Source: a virus
Direction: 5' to 3' (one strand)
IMG/VR virus record: IMGVR_UViG_3300018429_000062
Span: 1-46,121 of that record
DNA length: 46,121 nt
Below, piece after piece: positions 1 through 9,900 of this stretch; the stretch's first letter is position 1, and every line of letters starts with the position of its first letter. The position numbers and the translations under genes are program-made. The notes under the pieces were generated by a model. It was not told where the DNA came from. It made no database searches and saw only the letters and a list, made by a program, of their open reading frames with translations.

Positions 1-885
1 TCACGCTGAGATCCAACGGGCGCCAAAGTCAGGAGAGAACTTCGAGATGACAGCGGTATTGAGCGAGCCGCCTGAATCCTGGAAGGCGAGCAACTCGACG
101 TAGTCAGTGACTGCTGCAGCTCGAATCTCAGTGTAGACGCTGATGATCGTCTCTACCGAGCCAGCGCTGGCGGCGGCGACGAGGCCGGCGCCATAACGGT
201 CCGCGATATTCCCGTTCATTTGGATCTGTATTGACCGCGAACCAGTTGCGTGGAAAGCAAAGCCGACGTTTGCAAACACGGCCCAGAGTCCGACACGGTT
301 TAGGGTCAAGCGGGAGTTGTTGGTTGAAGTGTCGTGGATGGAATTATTATCCCAGCGCTCGGAGTTGAAGTTGAGAGCGGTGAGGTTCGCATTCGCAAGC
401 GACTGCGTGGTGCTGTGGAAAACGCGAGCGTGTGGAGGTGCGGCTGTCACTCCGGTGGTTGGGGTAATCTCGGGGCTGAAGGCGTAGACGTGGGTGCCAT
501 CGTGCCAGACCGCGCGACAGTAGCCGCTATTGATGTCCACGCCAGTAGACCCGCCGGCGCTCGTTTTAATCGTGAGCTTGAAGTTTCCGGAACTGGCGTT
601 CCAGATAATAAAAACCCGGTTGCGATACTTGTCGGCGGTGGTCGTGTCGATGGTGATTACCCGCGCGGCCGTCAGAGTTGTGGTGAACTTCAACGCAAGA
701 GTGCGCGACTCTCGGGCTCCATCTATATCGCGGATAGTGTAAGCAGCGTCGCCCTGGGCAATGGCGAGGTAGCCGGCGAGGGCACGATTGAGCATCTCGG
801 AATTGTCGGACCAGGGCGTCCAGATTTCATCCGTGTAGCGATCGGGTTTCTTGAGGCCGAGTTGATCTGTAAGAGTAATTGCCAT
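1..885 (-). CDS. Tail fibre / receptor-binding protein with C-terminal C1q/TNF-like domain
   Basis: 294 aa, complete (stop at 1-3). The N-terminal half (about 1-140) looks like a short baseplate-anchoring beta region typical of phage tail appendages. The C-terminal part from about residue 155 (starting ARVFHSTTQSLANANLTAL) has the alternating hydrophobic pattern and the WAVFANVGF / IQIQMNGN spacing of C1q/TNF-like jelly rolls, which form trimeric knobs on phage fibres. It is the last gene of the late operon seen here, directly after the host-specificity protein, the usual place for a receptor-binding appendage. The 64-bp gap upstream holds a degenerate copy (930-949) of a 20-bp palindrome found elsewhere in the prophage. 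Host receptor unknown. The fibre role is confident from context; the fold is inferred by eye. Confidence 0.72.
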   Translation of the reverse strand: MAITLTDQLGLKKPDRYTDEIWTPWSDNSEMLNRALAGYLAIAQGDAAYTIRDIDGARESRTLALKFTTTLTAARVITIDTTTADKYRNRVFIIWNASSGNFKLTIKTSAGGSTGVDINSGYCRAVWHDGTHVYAFSPEITPTTGVTAAPPHARVFHSTTQSLANANLTALNFNSERWDNNSIHDTSTNNSRLTLNRVGLWAVFANVGFAFHATGSRSIQIQMNGNIADRYGAGLVAAASAGSVETIISVYTEIRAAAVTDYVELLAFQDSGGSLNTAVISKFSPDFGARWISA

Positions 886-929
886 ATTGCGTTTCGGAGG
901 TTAAGTGGTTTGTCGCCGGATTATTTGGG

Positions 930-949
930 GACTCAAAATGTTTCGAGTT
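930..949. repeat. Degenerate copy of the 20-bp AACTC-N-AAACGTTT-N-GAGTT palindrome
   Basis: This 20-mer matches the orientation AACTCCAAACGTTTCGAGTT at 17 of 20 positions. It lies in the gap between the fibre gene and the host-specificity gene. The three exact copies are at 11332-11351, 24404-24423 and 36197-36216. Confidence 0.55.
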
Positions 950-3900
950 CTAAACAAGCGCACTGGCCGGAATGCCCGGGCCCACAAGGGACGAATATTG
1001 CGTGACGGTTATTTCCAAATCGCCCAAGGGAACGGGCCCGCCGAAGTGAGCAGTCTGCAGATCGACTGGGTAGACGCACTGCGGCCGGCCAATGCCGGCA
1101 ATCGCATCGGTGACTGTAGCGATGTTTGTGTCCGGAGGCGGTATCAAATACTCGATCGCGAGCGGGCCGATTTCAGACGGCCGCTTGCCGCTGCGATAGG
1201 CGACAACGCTGCCGTCGTTGACATACTGCTCATAGACCAACAGCTCCCCATTTAAGATTTGAAAGCGAGGCCGCATCGGATAACCATTGTCCGGGTCCAG
1301 GGTGGGGTCCAGAGTGGGAGAGCTGTATTTCGTGACAAAACCGCTTGTCGGGTCCCACTCCTGCACGATAAAGGCATTCGGCGGCGCCGAGTAAGCAAAG
1401 AGAATCTGCCACCAGGTGGTCTCATAGTCACCGCTGCAAATCTTCAGAACGCCGATACCGGCCGCGTCAGCATGAGAGTCCACCGTCGCCTCGAAAAAAC
1501 TGTTGTAAGGATCGAGACGAATGTCGCTGCGGTAGCGAACCTCATCCGGGAAAAATTCCGGATCCAGAATTTGAACTCTGTGCCAGGGCACCGGCGCGCC
1601 TGTCGGGTTGCGAACCCAGATTTCGTGTTTGAGAGTTGCGCCGTCGAATATCGCAACGCGGTACAGCTCTTCTTCGTCGAGAAGCGGAACGCCAAGGATA
1701 GGCAGGATCACGCCCGCCTGGCGCGCCCGGCGAACCCATTCTATGAAGCGGTTGCCGGCAGTGTCGTTATATCCGCGAATGTTGGTTGGACTGAGGTGCT
1801 TCTTACTGTAGCCCTCGAATGTGAATGGAACAATCGCAGCATTAGCCTGCGCCTGGCCAACTGAGATTGCTTTGAAGTTTCGCGCGCGGCGCAACTCGGC
1901 CGGATCCTCTCTGCGAAACTTCACTGCATCATTCAGCAACACGACCGTAGCGCCGGAGTCTGCCCCAGCTCGCGCCGCCGTCTCGGTGCCGTTCAATCCA
2001 CGTAATAGATTAGTGAGTAGATACCTGGCCACGTAAGGCGCGGTTGCGGCTTGGGGCGTTACGGTGGCAAAGCGCAGGACTTCGGCCGTGGCGCCGGATC
2101 CGCGGACCATCTCATTTACCGGCCGGGATAGCATCTCATCTTCCGTAATCGAGGCGATCACGCCGTCGTCATGCAGCAGATCGATGACGAGCTGAGTAGT
2201 GCGGTCAATTGAAAGCGTGTCGGTAATAGGAGCCAACGCGTTGGTCAATACTCCCATGGTTGCCGCGCGATCGAATCCGGTGATGCGATCGTATTGCCCA
2301 GTCAGTTCCTCTTTGAAGAGATGCGCGCCCTGCCATTTGCCGGTTAGTGTTTCGGCCTGGCCGCGCGGGCAGACCGCAACGTAATAACCGAGGGCGTCAT
2401 CTTCGAGGCGAAGCGGTGGCAGATCCATGAGCGCAAGAAACGTATTTGGCGGAAAGGCCACTGCCGGCGACTCGCTACCAGTACCGACTGCCCCAACTCC
2501 GGTCTGGGTGGAGAGCGCCGCCTTCTCCGGAATAGCCCTCCACTTAATCATCCCGTTAAAGCCCGCCTGCTTCCCGACAAGGCGCGCGCGCCAGGTGCGG
2601 TCGCTCAGCACGAGTGTGCCAACGTCCGTTGGGGTCAGATAACGAAACTCCGGGCCAGTCACAAATCCCAAAGGCTTGCCTTTAAGAACATTTTCATAGA
2701 CCAGGCGTTTGGCGACCGCATGGGCAGTATCTTTATCGCTGACAATCGGAAAGGTATAAGTAGCCGGGTCGACTGAATTGCCAACCTCGCGCGTGTAGTG
2801 TTGGGTTCCGCCGTGAAACTCTTTTGAGGCGGCAACGTCAAGATAGAGAACGTCGGCCGAAACAGGAATATCGGTCCCCTCGACGTGGTCAACCGTGACG
2901 GCCGCCTGGGGACGCTCCTCGCCCTCCTCATGCGCCGTCATCTTGTTTTCCGGAATCGAGAAGGATGAGGCGCCGCCGCGCGGGACTGCGACAACCTTGC
3001 CGCCAATAGGTACGACGTCGAAATTAAACCATGCCTGCAGCGAATCGACATAATCACTCAGCGGCGCCCGGCGATCGACAATAAAGCCTTCGATAATCGG
3101 AATCCCGTCGAGCGCTGAGAAGTCGAATTCTTCAGGAAGGCTGCCGCGGTCAAGATACATGTCGGCCATGCAAGCGCCGAGGTCCTGGATATCCGGCTCG
3201 ATCTCGAAAGTGAAATTGCTGAGCCGAGGTCCCTTGAGCGAGTACTGATCTGCCACCATGTATGCAACGCCACGATGCGCGGAAGTGGCGCCGGCGCCGT
3301 GAATGGCGACCAGTGCCGGCGACTGCAGCTGAGTCTCAGTGCCGAGGTAAAGTTCGAACGGCGACTGCCCACCGTTGGCAAAGGTCCCGGTCACTTCGCC
3401 GCGGGGATTTCGGGCAGGAGCGAAATTGTAGTAGCGCCCCGGACTGTCGAGGTCTGAAGGATAGGGATCCGTTGGATGGATAACGCCGGTGACGTCGTCA
3501 ATCAGATCGGGAAACGCAAAAATCTGGTCAATCGAAAGTGTCGAGGCCGTGCCGTTGGTGATCTTCACCGTGTTGTTTCCGAGATTCATGGAAACAGCCA
3601 ATGAGTATTCGCCTAAAGCTCCTGAGGTTGACGGCAAGGTAACCGGGTGGTCAGTCGAGTTGACGCGGACCGTTGCCGAAATGCTGGCGTTGGCCTGGTA
3701 ATAGATAACGAGGCTCACTGTGCCGACGACTGCGATCGGCACCGTGTTCCACTGGACCGAGCCGGTGTTCGGCAGGTTTACTTTCCGACCGCCGGCGCAC
3801 GTGGCATCCACCGCAACCGCGGCGCCGCCGGCGAGAGTATTCCCCGATCTTTCTGCAGGGAGGTAGCTGGCCGGCATGTTGAAGACAACTTCGTCGTCTT

Positions 3901-4279
3901 CCTTGATCTGCAGAAAGGATCTGATTGGTCCCTGGCAGACAGCAATGGCGAAGGTTTTCTTATAACTGAAATTATTAGTTGTCGGTTCGGCAGGTCGCCC
4001 GCCGCCGGCCTTTCCTCCGGAGCGTCCCGGCGTGGTCGATTTGATTTCTCTGGTGCGCGAGCCGTCGATTACGTTTCCTGACACGCGCACGCGTCGACCG
4101 TAAACCTTGATTTTGGTTCCACCCTCTTCAACTGTTTGAAACCGCAGGTCATCCAGCCGCCCTTTATCGAGCGGCGCCTGCTTCGGGGCCTTCGGGGCAA
4201 GTGCGTATTGCGCGGCCATTGCGCCCGCTTGCACTGCCAGAAGAATGAGCAGCACCGTGCCGCTAATAGGATCAGCCAT
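950..4279 (-). CDS. Tail tip host-specificity protein (lambda J / GTA gp15-like)
   Basis: 1109 aa. The N-terminus has a hydrophobic stretch (about 7-25, TVLLILLAVQAGAMAAQY) followed by DLRFQTVEEGGTKIKVYGRR, the usual opening of this tail-tip family. Residues about 190-260 form a beta-rich insert resembling a carbohydrate-binding module. Residues about 325-460 (HRGVAYMVADQYSLKGPRL, FEIEPDIQDLGACMADM, VDSLQAWFNFDVVPIGGKVV) match the phage-tail_3 type core. The C-terminal 400 residues are variable, as expected for receptor recognition. It overlaps the end of the NlpC/P60 gene by 8 bp and completes the order DUF2460 - DUF2163 - NlpC/P60 - host-specificity known from gene transfer agents and related siphophages. 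Its predicted role is forming the central tip that contacts the cell surface. Confidence 0.88.
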   Translation of the reverse strand: MADPISGTVLLILLAVQAGAMAAQYALAPKAPKQAPLDKGRLDDLRFQTVEEGGTKIKVYGRRVRVSGNVIDGSRTREIKSTTPGRSGGKAGGGRPAEPTTNNFSYKKTFAIAVCQGPIRSFLQIKEDDEVVFNMPASYLPAERSGNTLAGGAAVAVDATCAGGRKVNLPNTGSVQWNTVPIAVVGTVSLVIYYQANASISATVRVNSTDHPVTLPSTSGALGEYSLAVSMNLGNNTVKITNGTASTLSIDQIFAFPDLIDDVTGVIHPTDPYPSDLDSPGRYYNFAPARNPRGEVTGTFANGGQSPFELYLGTETQLQSPALVAIHGAGATSAHRGVAYMVADQYSLKGPRLSNFTFEIEPDIQDLGACMADMYLDRGSLPEEFDFSALDGIPIIEGFIVDRRAPLSDYVDSLQAWFNFDVVPIGGKVVAVPRGGASSFSIPENKMTAHEEGEERPQAAVTVDHVEGTDIPVSADVLYLDVAASKEFHGGTQHYTREVGNSVDPATYTFPIVSDKDTAHAVAKRLVYENVLKGKPLGFVTGPEFRYLTPTDVGTLVLSDRTWRARLVGKQAGFNGMIKWRAIPEKAALSTQTGVGAVGTGSESPAVAFPPNTFLALMDLPPLRLEDDALGYYVAVCPRGQAETLTGKWQGAHLFKEELTGQYDRITGFDRAATMGVLTNALAPITDTLSIDRTTQLVIDLLHDDGVIASITEDEMLSRPVNEMVRGSGATAEVLRFATVTPQAATAPYVARYLLTNLLRGLNGTETAARAGADSGATVVLLNDAVKFRREDPAELRRARNFKAISVGQAQANAAIVPFTFEGYSKKHLSPTNIRGYNDTAGNRFIEWVRRARQAGVILPILGVPLLDEEELYRVAIFDGATLKHEIWVRNPTGAPVPWHRVQILDPEFFPDEVRYRSDIRLDPYNSFFEATVDSHADAAGIGVLKICSGDYETTWWQILFAYSAPPNAFIVQEWDPTSGFVTKYSSPTLDPTLDPDNGYPMRPRFQILNGELLVYEQYVNDGSVVAYRSGKRPSEIGPLAIEYLIPPPDTNIATVTDAIAGIGRPQCVYPVDLQTAHFGGPVPLGDLEITVTQYSSLVGPGIPASALV

Positions 4280-4895
4280 GATTTAAGCAATCAGCAGTCA
4301 GCAAACAGCAATTAGCCAAACCAGGGAATCGAAAAGCGGCTGAAGCCAGTCGCCGGTGTCCCGGGCGCAAAGGTTCTTTGACAACCCGCTCGTTGAACCA
4401 GGTGGCGTGAATGAGCATGAGCTCGTAATCACCTGGGACCAGCACGCCGACGTGGGTTTCTTCGCCGGGTTGCTGGCGCAGCTCGCGCAACAAGAGAACG
4501 TCTCCTGGTAAAGCATCAGCAACGGGGGTCTCTTCCAACTCATTTTCAAGACCGGCGCGAAACTCTTTCGGATCCGGGTTGACCTGGTAGTTGTCGCGAT
4601 GTTGGTGACGGGGCGTGTGGCCCAGGGCCGAGCTTATTGCGAACAAAAGTCCTCGGCAGTCCAGCCCAAATTCCGCATCGCGACCCTGGTGACGGAAGGG
4701 CACGTCAACGAATTTGTTAGCGGCGGCAATGATGGCCTTGCGAGTGATGAGTGATGGGTAATGAGTGATGAGTTCCCACTGACCCTCGGCGGTTTCACGG
4801 TAGAGCCCCGCGCCCTGCCAAGCCGGTATGTCACCTGGATCCATCGTGAAATAATAGGCACCCGGTTGAATCTCTTCTTGCTGCTCACTGCTCAC
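4272..4895 (-). CDS. NlpC/P60-family tail-tip peptidoglycan hydrolase
   Basis: 207 aa. The motif FGLDCRGL gives the catalytic Cys80 (family consensus DC(S/L)GL), followed by ALPGDVLLL and THVGVLV (His148), so a Cys-His pair with the expected spacing is present. GTA gp14 and lambda K proteins use this fold to cut peptidoglycan during entry. The GTG start at 4895 lies in a 7-bp tandem repeat (GTGAGCA four times), giving several alternative GTGs, of which only this one is in frame without an early stop. Residues about 44-52 (THYPSLITR) are encoded by another heptamer-like repeat block (4746-4780), and the C-terminal CCLLTADCLNHG by a third (4283-4318). These look like repeat-driven length changes outside the catalytic core. 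Confidence 0.87.
   Translation of the reverse strand: MSSEQQEEIQPGAYYFTMDPGDIPAWQGAGLYRETAEGQWELITHYPSLITRKAIIAAANKFVDVPFRHQGRDAEFGLDCRGLLFAISSALGHTPRHQHRDNYQVNPDPKEFRAGLENELEETPVADALPGDVLLLRELRQQPGEETHVGVLVPGDYELMLIHATWFNERVVKEPLRPGHRRLASAAFRFPGLANCCLLTADCLNHG
4283..4318. repeat. Degenerate heptamer repeat block
   Basis: Short units of the type CAGCAGT/CAGCAAA/CAGCAAT run over this stretch at the NlpC/P60-host-specificity gene junction and encode the last residues of the hydrolase. Confidence 0.6.
4746..4780. repeat. Degenerate heptamer repeat block inside NlpC/P60 gene
   Basis: Units close to GTGATGA / GTGATGG / GTAATGA repeat in the coding sequence and add a loop (HYPSLIT) before the catalytic core. 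Same class of repeat as at 4878-4915, 43012-43055 and 44404-44445. Confidence 0.65.
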
Positions 4896-4915
4896 TGCTC
4901 ACTGCTCACTTTCTT
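4878..4915. repeat. Exact heptamer tandem (TGCTCAC x4) at a start codon
   Basis: Four copies of TGCTCAC on the plus strand read GTGAGCA on the coding strand and supply the GTG start of the NlpC/P60 gene. Slippage here would move the start codon between frames. Confidence 0.75.
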
Positions 4916-4916
4916 T

Positions 4917-5816
4917 CTAAACTGCTCGGTCAACGCGGTTCAACTCCTCAATGTTCGTGATGTAGGCGAAGCCGCCGTGATTAAACCCATTCTCATACAG
5001 CTCACACTGCGTCATCGTGCGATCGCAGCCTTCAATAATTGTGAATTGGTCGCTCACCGCAATGGCGAAAGGCGTGTCCAGGTGGAATATGATCTCCTTC
5101 GTGGCGTTGTCGTAACTCTTGATCTGGAATGTGCGGCCGGTGTTCAACCCGCTGGTGAAAGTCACCCGGCCGTTTGCGTAAGCAACGGTTGGGGATGGCA
5201 GGGCGGACGCGCGGAAAGTGTTTTGCGCGTCCGGTACTGAAGTCACGACCTTGCCTGTGCGAGTCAGGGCCGTTAGGTCTTTCTTGCAGAAGTTATCGCC
5301 AAAGACTTTGACCCGGCTGCAATGGGCGGTGTAGATACCGCAAATCTTCAGACGCGCAATCGAGGTGAGTTGGCGCGCTTCAGCCTTGAATCCCTGGCCC
5401 TCTTCACGCACCGTCCCCAGCGGTCCGGCGAACTCAATCAACTGGCCCTTTTTAGGCTCGCGGTAATCGATGAAGAATATCTCGAGCTTGGCGCCGTTCC
5501 AGTCGCCGGCGTTAATTGCGGCTTTGGTTAAGACTGTATCGTCGAAGATGGAAAGGAACTCTGCGCCGGCGCCTTCCTGTCCGGCCTCGCTATCGATCGC
5601 CGCCGGGATGATCCCGCCGTTTGTGCGGAAGACTATGGAGTGCCCGGGCAGAGTCAGGTCTTTCGTGTGCGACGTCGCGCCGATCGCGTCGTTAATGATC
5701 GAGTCCGCGGCCGGTGTTAGTTTCCAGGCGTAAGCGGCCGTCACCGGATCCTGCAGGAACGTAATCAGGCTGGTGGCGTCGTAAGGCGACTGGTAGTTGA
5801 TTGGAACTTCTGGCAT
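4917..5816 (-). CDS. DUF2163 / phage BR0599-type tail tip protein (GTA gp13-like)
   Basis: 299 aa. The C-terminus carries the family signature: GCDRTMTQCELYENGFNHGG, that is C-x6-C followed by an FNHGGF-type ending. The mid-region cysteines (ICGIYTAHC, NFCKKDLTAL) are also typical. This family lies between DUF2460 and the NlpC/P60 peptidase in gene transfer agents, as it does here (4272-4895 downstream, 6221-6961 upstream with one small gene between). In GTA structures this protein belongs to the hub/megatron assembly at the tail tip. ATG at 5816. No oddities beyond normal family variation. Confidence 0.86.
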   Translation of the reverse strand: MPEVPINYQSPYDATSLITFLQDPVTAAYAWKLTPAADSIINDAIGATSHTKDLTLPGHSIVFRTNGGIIPAAIDSEAGQEGAGAEFLSIFDDTVLTKAAINAGDWNGAKLEIFFIDYREPKKGQLIEFAGPLGTVREEGQGFKAEARQLTSIARLKICGIYTAHCSRVKVFGDNFCKKDLTALTRTGKVVTSVPDAQNTFRASALPSPTVAYANGRVTFTSGLNTGRTFQIKSYDNATKEIIFHLDTPFAIAVSDQFTIIEGCDRTMTQCELYENGFNHGGFAYITNIEELNRVDRAV

Positions 5817-5856
5817 CGGCGCTGCGCGCGACGGAAGACGGGGTGACCGCCGACCG

Positions 5857-6228
5857 TTACTTGTCGGCCTCCTGCATCTTCTTGAGATTGGCGACCTGGC
5901 GTTGGTGCTCGGCGACGATCAGTTTGTAGAGTTCGCGCCGGCGCTCGAGCTGGCGCACGTCAACCACGCGAGTGGGAGAATTAATTCGCAGGTTTTCTTC
6001 GAGCTCGTGGAACAGAGGGTTTTGCAACTCGATGCTGCGGACCAGGTCATTCCATGAACTTAGGAGTGTGGTAGCGCGATCGAGCGGGGCATTGACCGTA
6101 GACCGAGGACCGGCGACCGCGCCAATCAAAAGCCCAACGGAGATGCAAAGGACGACGGCCGCAACCAATGTGATCGTTGTCAGCCGGACTTTGGACTTTG
6201 GACCTTGGACGTTGGGCACTTTAAGCAA
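5857..6228 (-). CDS. Small membrane-anchored coiled-coil protein in tail-tip cassette
   Basis: 123 aa. One hydrophobic segment (about 18-40, ITLVAAVVLCISVGLLIGAV) is followed by charged helical sequence (LERRRELYKLIVAEHQRQVANL) likely to form a coiled coil. The first dozen residues (KVPNVQGPKSKV) are encoded by a heptamer-type repeat (GGACTTTGGAC...), and the linker VAGPRSTVNA by another, so the true start could be slightly inside. It is inserted between the DUF2460 and DUF2163 genes, where gene transfer agents have nothing, which suggests an accessory gene such as a spanin- or superinfection-type membrane protein. No family recognised. Confidence 0.55.
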   Translation of the reverse strand: MLKVPNVQGPKSKVRLTTITLVAAVVLCISVGLLIGAVAGPRSTVNAPLDRATTLLSSWNDLVRSIELQNPLFHELEENLRINSPTRVVDVRQLERRRELYKLIVAEHQRQVANLKKMQEADK

Positions 6229-6961
6229 TCTCCCTCACTTCTCGCATCGGGATGGAGGGCAACGGGCCCGCACCCTCCCTGACTACCCATTCGGCCCCAG
6301 GCGAGGAATCGCGTGGCGCCATGTTGTAGAAAATCTCGTCAGCCGGCAGCGTGTCTTCGGTAAACCGAACGGGCACAAAGAAACATCCGGACCACTCAAG
6401 AATGTGCCCATTAGCCGGCACATTGCCCGGGGTGAAGCGAATGATTCCGTCCTTGGTCGCGATAGCCGGCGAACCTTCGTAGCCGTTTAGAAAGTTGTAA
6501 TGAGTGCCTTCGGTTTTGAGAATCGAGTTGACATAGATCTTGATCGTGTTCTTCTCGGCTTTGGTGATATTGCGGACGTCTGAATTGCCGATGTCGGTGT
6601 AGGTCTTGGTGAGCTGGAAGTCGGTAATGACGCCGTTTCCGGTGGCGAATGCCATCAACGCAGTTTCGCTGCCATCGACGGCCTGGTAATCAGCCAGGTC
6701 GCGAATCAGGAATGAGCGAGCCATTGCTTTACGACAACGGAAGAAGCTTCTAATTGTACGCAGGTCGGTAAGGGTGCGAATGCCGTGCGTCGCGTTGAAG
6801 TTGAGTAGGCCGTCATCCCACCAGGCGGTGCGATACTCGCCGCCGTTGCCTAACGGAATAATGCCAGTCTTGTACTCAGGCGAGGAGGAGAGTCTTTCAA
6901 GTGAAAGCGGATATCTAACAGGATCATGTGCCACGCTCGCGAGGATAGGAGCGGGGCGCAC
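6221..6961 (-). CDS. DUF2460 distal tail protein (GTA gp12-like)
   Basis: 246 aa. The family pattern is visible: an N-terminal YPLSLERLSSSPEYKTGIIP segment, the GEYRTAWWDDGLLNFNATHG region, then IRSFFRCRKAMARSFLIRDLADY, which corresponds to the DUF2460 'ffraR.G.a.gF..rD..Dy' core. The C-terminal half holds the beta-hairpin segments of the ring-forming domain. DUF2460 proteins close the end of the tail tube and seat the tip. It follows the tape measure gene (stop at 6980) with a short gap, as in other siphoviruses. ATG at 6961. Confidence 0.85.
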   Translation of the reverse strand: MRPAPILASVAHDPVRYPLSLERLSSSPEYKTGIIPLGNGGEYRTAWWDDGLLNFNATHGIRTLTDLRTIRSFFRCRKAMARSFLIRDLADYQAVDGSETALMAFATGNGVITDFQLTKTYTDIGNSDVRNITKAEKNTIKIYVNSILKTEGTHYNFLNGYEGSPAIATKDGIIRFTPGNVPANGHILEWSGCFFVPVRFTEDTLPADEIFYNMAPRDSSPGAEWVVREGAGPLPSIPMREVREIA

Positions 6962-6979
6962 TCTTTTTTTGTTAAGGGA

Positions 6980-9900
6980 TTATCTCGAGCCGCGAATGCG
7001 TGTTATGCCCTCGGCCGCAGCTCGCCCCAAATCGCGTTTAAGGGTCGCCTCATTCTGTTTGAAGCCGTGATAGTCCTTCACGTTTGGAAACACTGCGCTC
7101 ACGCCGCCCAAGTTGTATGTGTCCCCTGCCAGCGCGGGCTGGAAGCCACCGGCGGGAACAAAGTCGCCCATAGCGAAACGAGGTATGCGATCGGCAATGC
7201 CTGAAAGAATTGAATCTGACGTGAATCCTCCCCGCGCAAACTTGGAGAACGAAGGCAGGATGCCAGTGCGACGAATGAAACGGGCCAGCAACTTCGCGGT
7301 TCGGTCCGCGTACTTTGGATCGGTAGTGACCACCAGCTCATCGTGGCCACCTTCGGCAACCTGGATGATGCGGCCGTTTGCCGCAGCAGAGAATTCCCCA
7401 CCTGCAGCCGCGCGACCAAACAAGCCTGCGAACGCTCCGCCGATACCCGATCCCGTTGTAGATCCGGCGGAGCCGGCGGCGGAATTAAGCCCACCGCCAA
7501 AAATTGAAAGTGCCGCCTGAATCAATTTCAGCGCGATCATCTTGACGATAATTTTCTGAAGCTCTTCGATCACCGAGAGGGCCATATTGCGGAAGGCCTC
7601 AGTGATTGTAAGCGTGCCGGCTGCCACTTCATTCAGGGACAAAAGGAAGTCTTCAATTCCTCCGACGGCCGAATCGATGAAGGTATCCTTGATTGTCTGC
7701 CCGAGAGTCCGATACTCGTTCTTGAGTTCGGCGACCGCTGCTCGCTCGCGCTCCAGCGCAGCAAGCACAGCCGGATTAGTAGAGTTTGCTGCCCGCGCTT
7801 CCAGAAGCCGCAGGGTTTCCTCCGCCATCTTGATCTGCTCTTTCCGGATGGCATTGACTTTTATCTCCGCCAGGAACTGAGTGAGGACATTCCGAGAGCC
7901 CTCTTCCCGAAGCGTGTTGATGCGTGCCTCATTCAGTTCCTGAGCACGCTGCCCTTGGGTAATCTTTGCGTAGATCTGGCCTTCGAGCCCGAGTTGTTCC
8001 TGGCGAAGCTCAAGCATCTCGGCCGCGAATTCGTTGCCTTTCTGCCTAGCTTCATTAATCAGAACTTGAAGTTCAGCAATGCGCGCGCGCGCGTCAACAA
8101 GCGGACCGAGTCCTTTGTCGCGATCGATCTCATCGATGACGGATTGGAGTTGGTCCTGGAAAGAGCGACCTGCGGCCTCTTCCTTCTCAGCTAAGTCGCC
8201 GGCCAACCTCCCGCGTTTGCCGAGCAGCTCTACCAGCTTTTGATTCAGACCAACGACGGTGGTTTCGGTGTTTTTCGTCTCGTTCGCTACCCTAGCGGTT
8301 TTCTCAGCAACGTCGAGTTCCTTCGGGTCCGTGTCATTGATCTGGTTGACGTTGTGTGCGAGACGATCACGCTCGTTAACAATTGCCTGCTTGGCAGCCT
8401 CGATATCGAAGTCGAGCTTCTGGCGCTGAAGCCGGTCCTCTTCGTCGTAATAGTCCCGGAGCGAAATCTTTCGTTTCTCAAAGCTTTCGCGGACCGCTTC
8501 CAGCTGTCGTTCAAGCGAATCCTTGAGCAGGGTAAGGGCAGAGTCCGCTGCGGCTTTGTTGAAGCCGAAGACTGAGTCGAAAGTATCGTCAGGACTGCTC
8601 TTACGTGGGGCGGCGCCACCGCCACCGCCCTTACCTGCTCCCGCAACCTTTGGATTAGGAGTCACCGTTGTCTCAAAGTCGGTGACAGCACGTTTGATTG
8701 CCTCGCGGCGATCGTGAATGGCCTGGAAGGGATTCACCTTTGCCGGCGCGGGAACACCGCCTCCCGCCTTTCCGATGAGAAAGGCGAGGAATTCATATTG
8801 CGCGGTGAAAGTCCGCAAGGCCGCGAGGCTGAAACGAAGCGACTCAATAAAGGGCGCTAACGCCGGGCCCAACCCGCGAATTAATCCGAGGGTGAGGTTG
8901 AGAGAAACGTTAATTAAGGCGATGGCGTCGCGGCTGGTGAAGATGTTCCCCGCCAGTCGTCCCCACTCAAGGGCAATCCCCACAACCGCTCTGAAGATGC
9001 TGCCCACCAGAGTGAGAATTCCTTCAATCTGCTGCCGGTTGGCCTGGATGTAACGAGAGATCGATTGGGCCCCATTAATGAGCCTTTGAACAAAGTCCCC
9101 GCCAAGGGCGATCGCGCGCACGAAGATTCCGTCGAGGAGATCGGCAAGATCTGAAAAGGATTGCTGCAGACGGGCATTCTTGAAGTCGAAAATTTGCGGG
9201 AGGATCGCCAGGAATTTCGACTTCAGCATCGCGAAAGCTTTGGTAGTAGCTTCGCCCGCAAAGACGTTCAGCGCTTCCTCAAAGTTGGAGGAAAGGCCGT
9301 CCATGGTCTCTGCGGCCTTCACGCCGGCCAGAGTGAAGTTTGCGAGCCGCTTATTCAGCTCTTTGGCGAGGGTCCCCTGCTCTTTCCATTTCTTGACCAG
9401 TTCGTTGCTGATACCAAGAATTTTTCCGAGGCGAGCATCTTCATTGATTGTTCCCTCAAGAATCGCCCTAACTTCCTGAGCCACCTGGTGCATTGGCAGC
9501 CCGATGGCGCCGGCGGCCTGGACTATCTGCACTGTGGTTTCGCGGATCTGATCGAGAGTCAGCCCGGCGGCAAGACCAGGACCAACGGCGGATTGAAAGG
9601 CGGGTGCAATCTGCTCAAAGGTCGCGACGGTGTTAATGGCGTCGATCTTTAATTTTTGGACCTGAGCATCCGCGAGACGCAGTCCTTGGTTTAGGGCGTC
9701 TGGCCCATCGAGCTTTTGGCCGGCCGCACTCAACGTGGCAAGACTAATTATGAGGGCGGCGATGCCGAGCTTCGTCTGTTCGAACTTGGAATTAAGATTG
9801 ACTCCAAACTTCAGGAGTGGGAGTAGCGCGACGGCGCCGATGGCGGCGAGAGCGGCAACGCCAACACCGACCGCGGCGAGCGCCGCAACTACGGCCGCCA

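Noticed and set aside
334-1005. Long plus-strand open frame over the tail fibre gene
   Set aside because: Antisense to a well-supported C1q-like fibre gene. Its sequence is Arg/Gly-rich without any domain, as expected for a shadow frame in GC-rich DNA.
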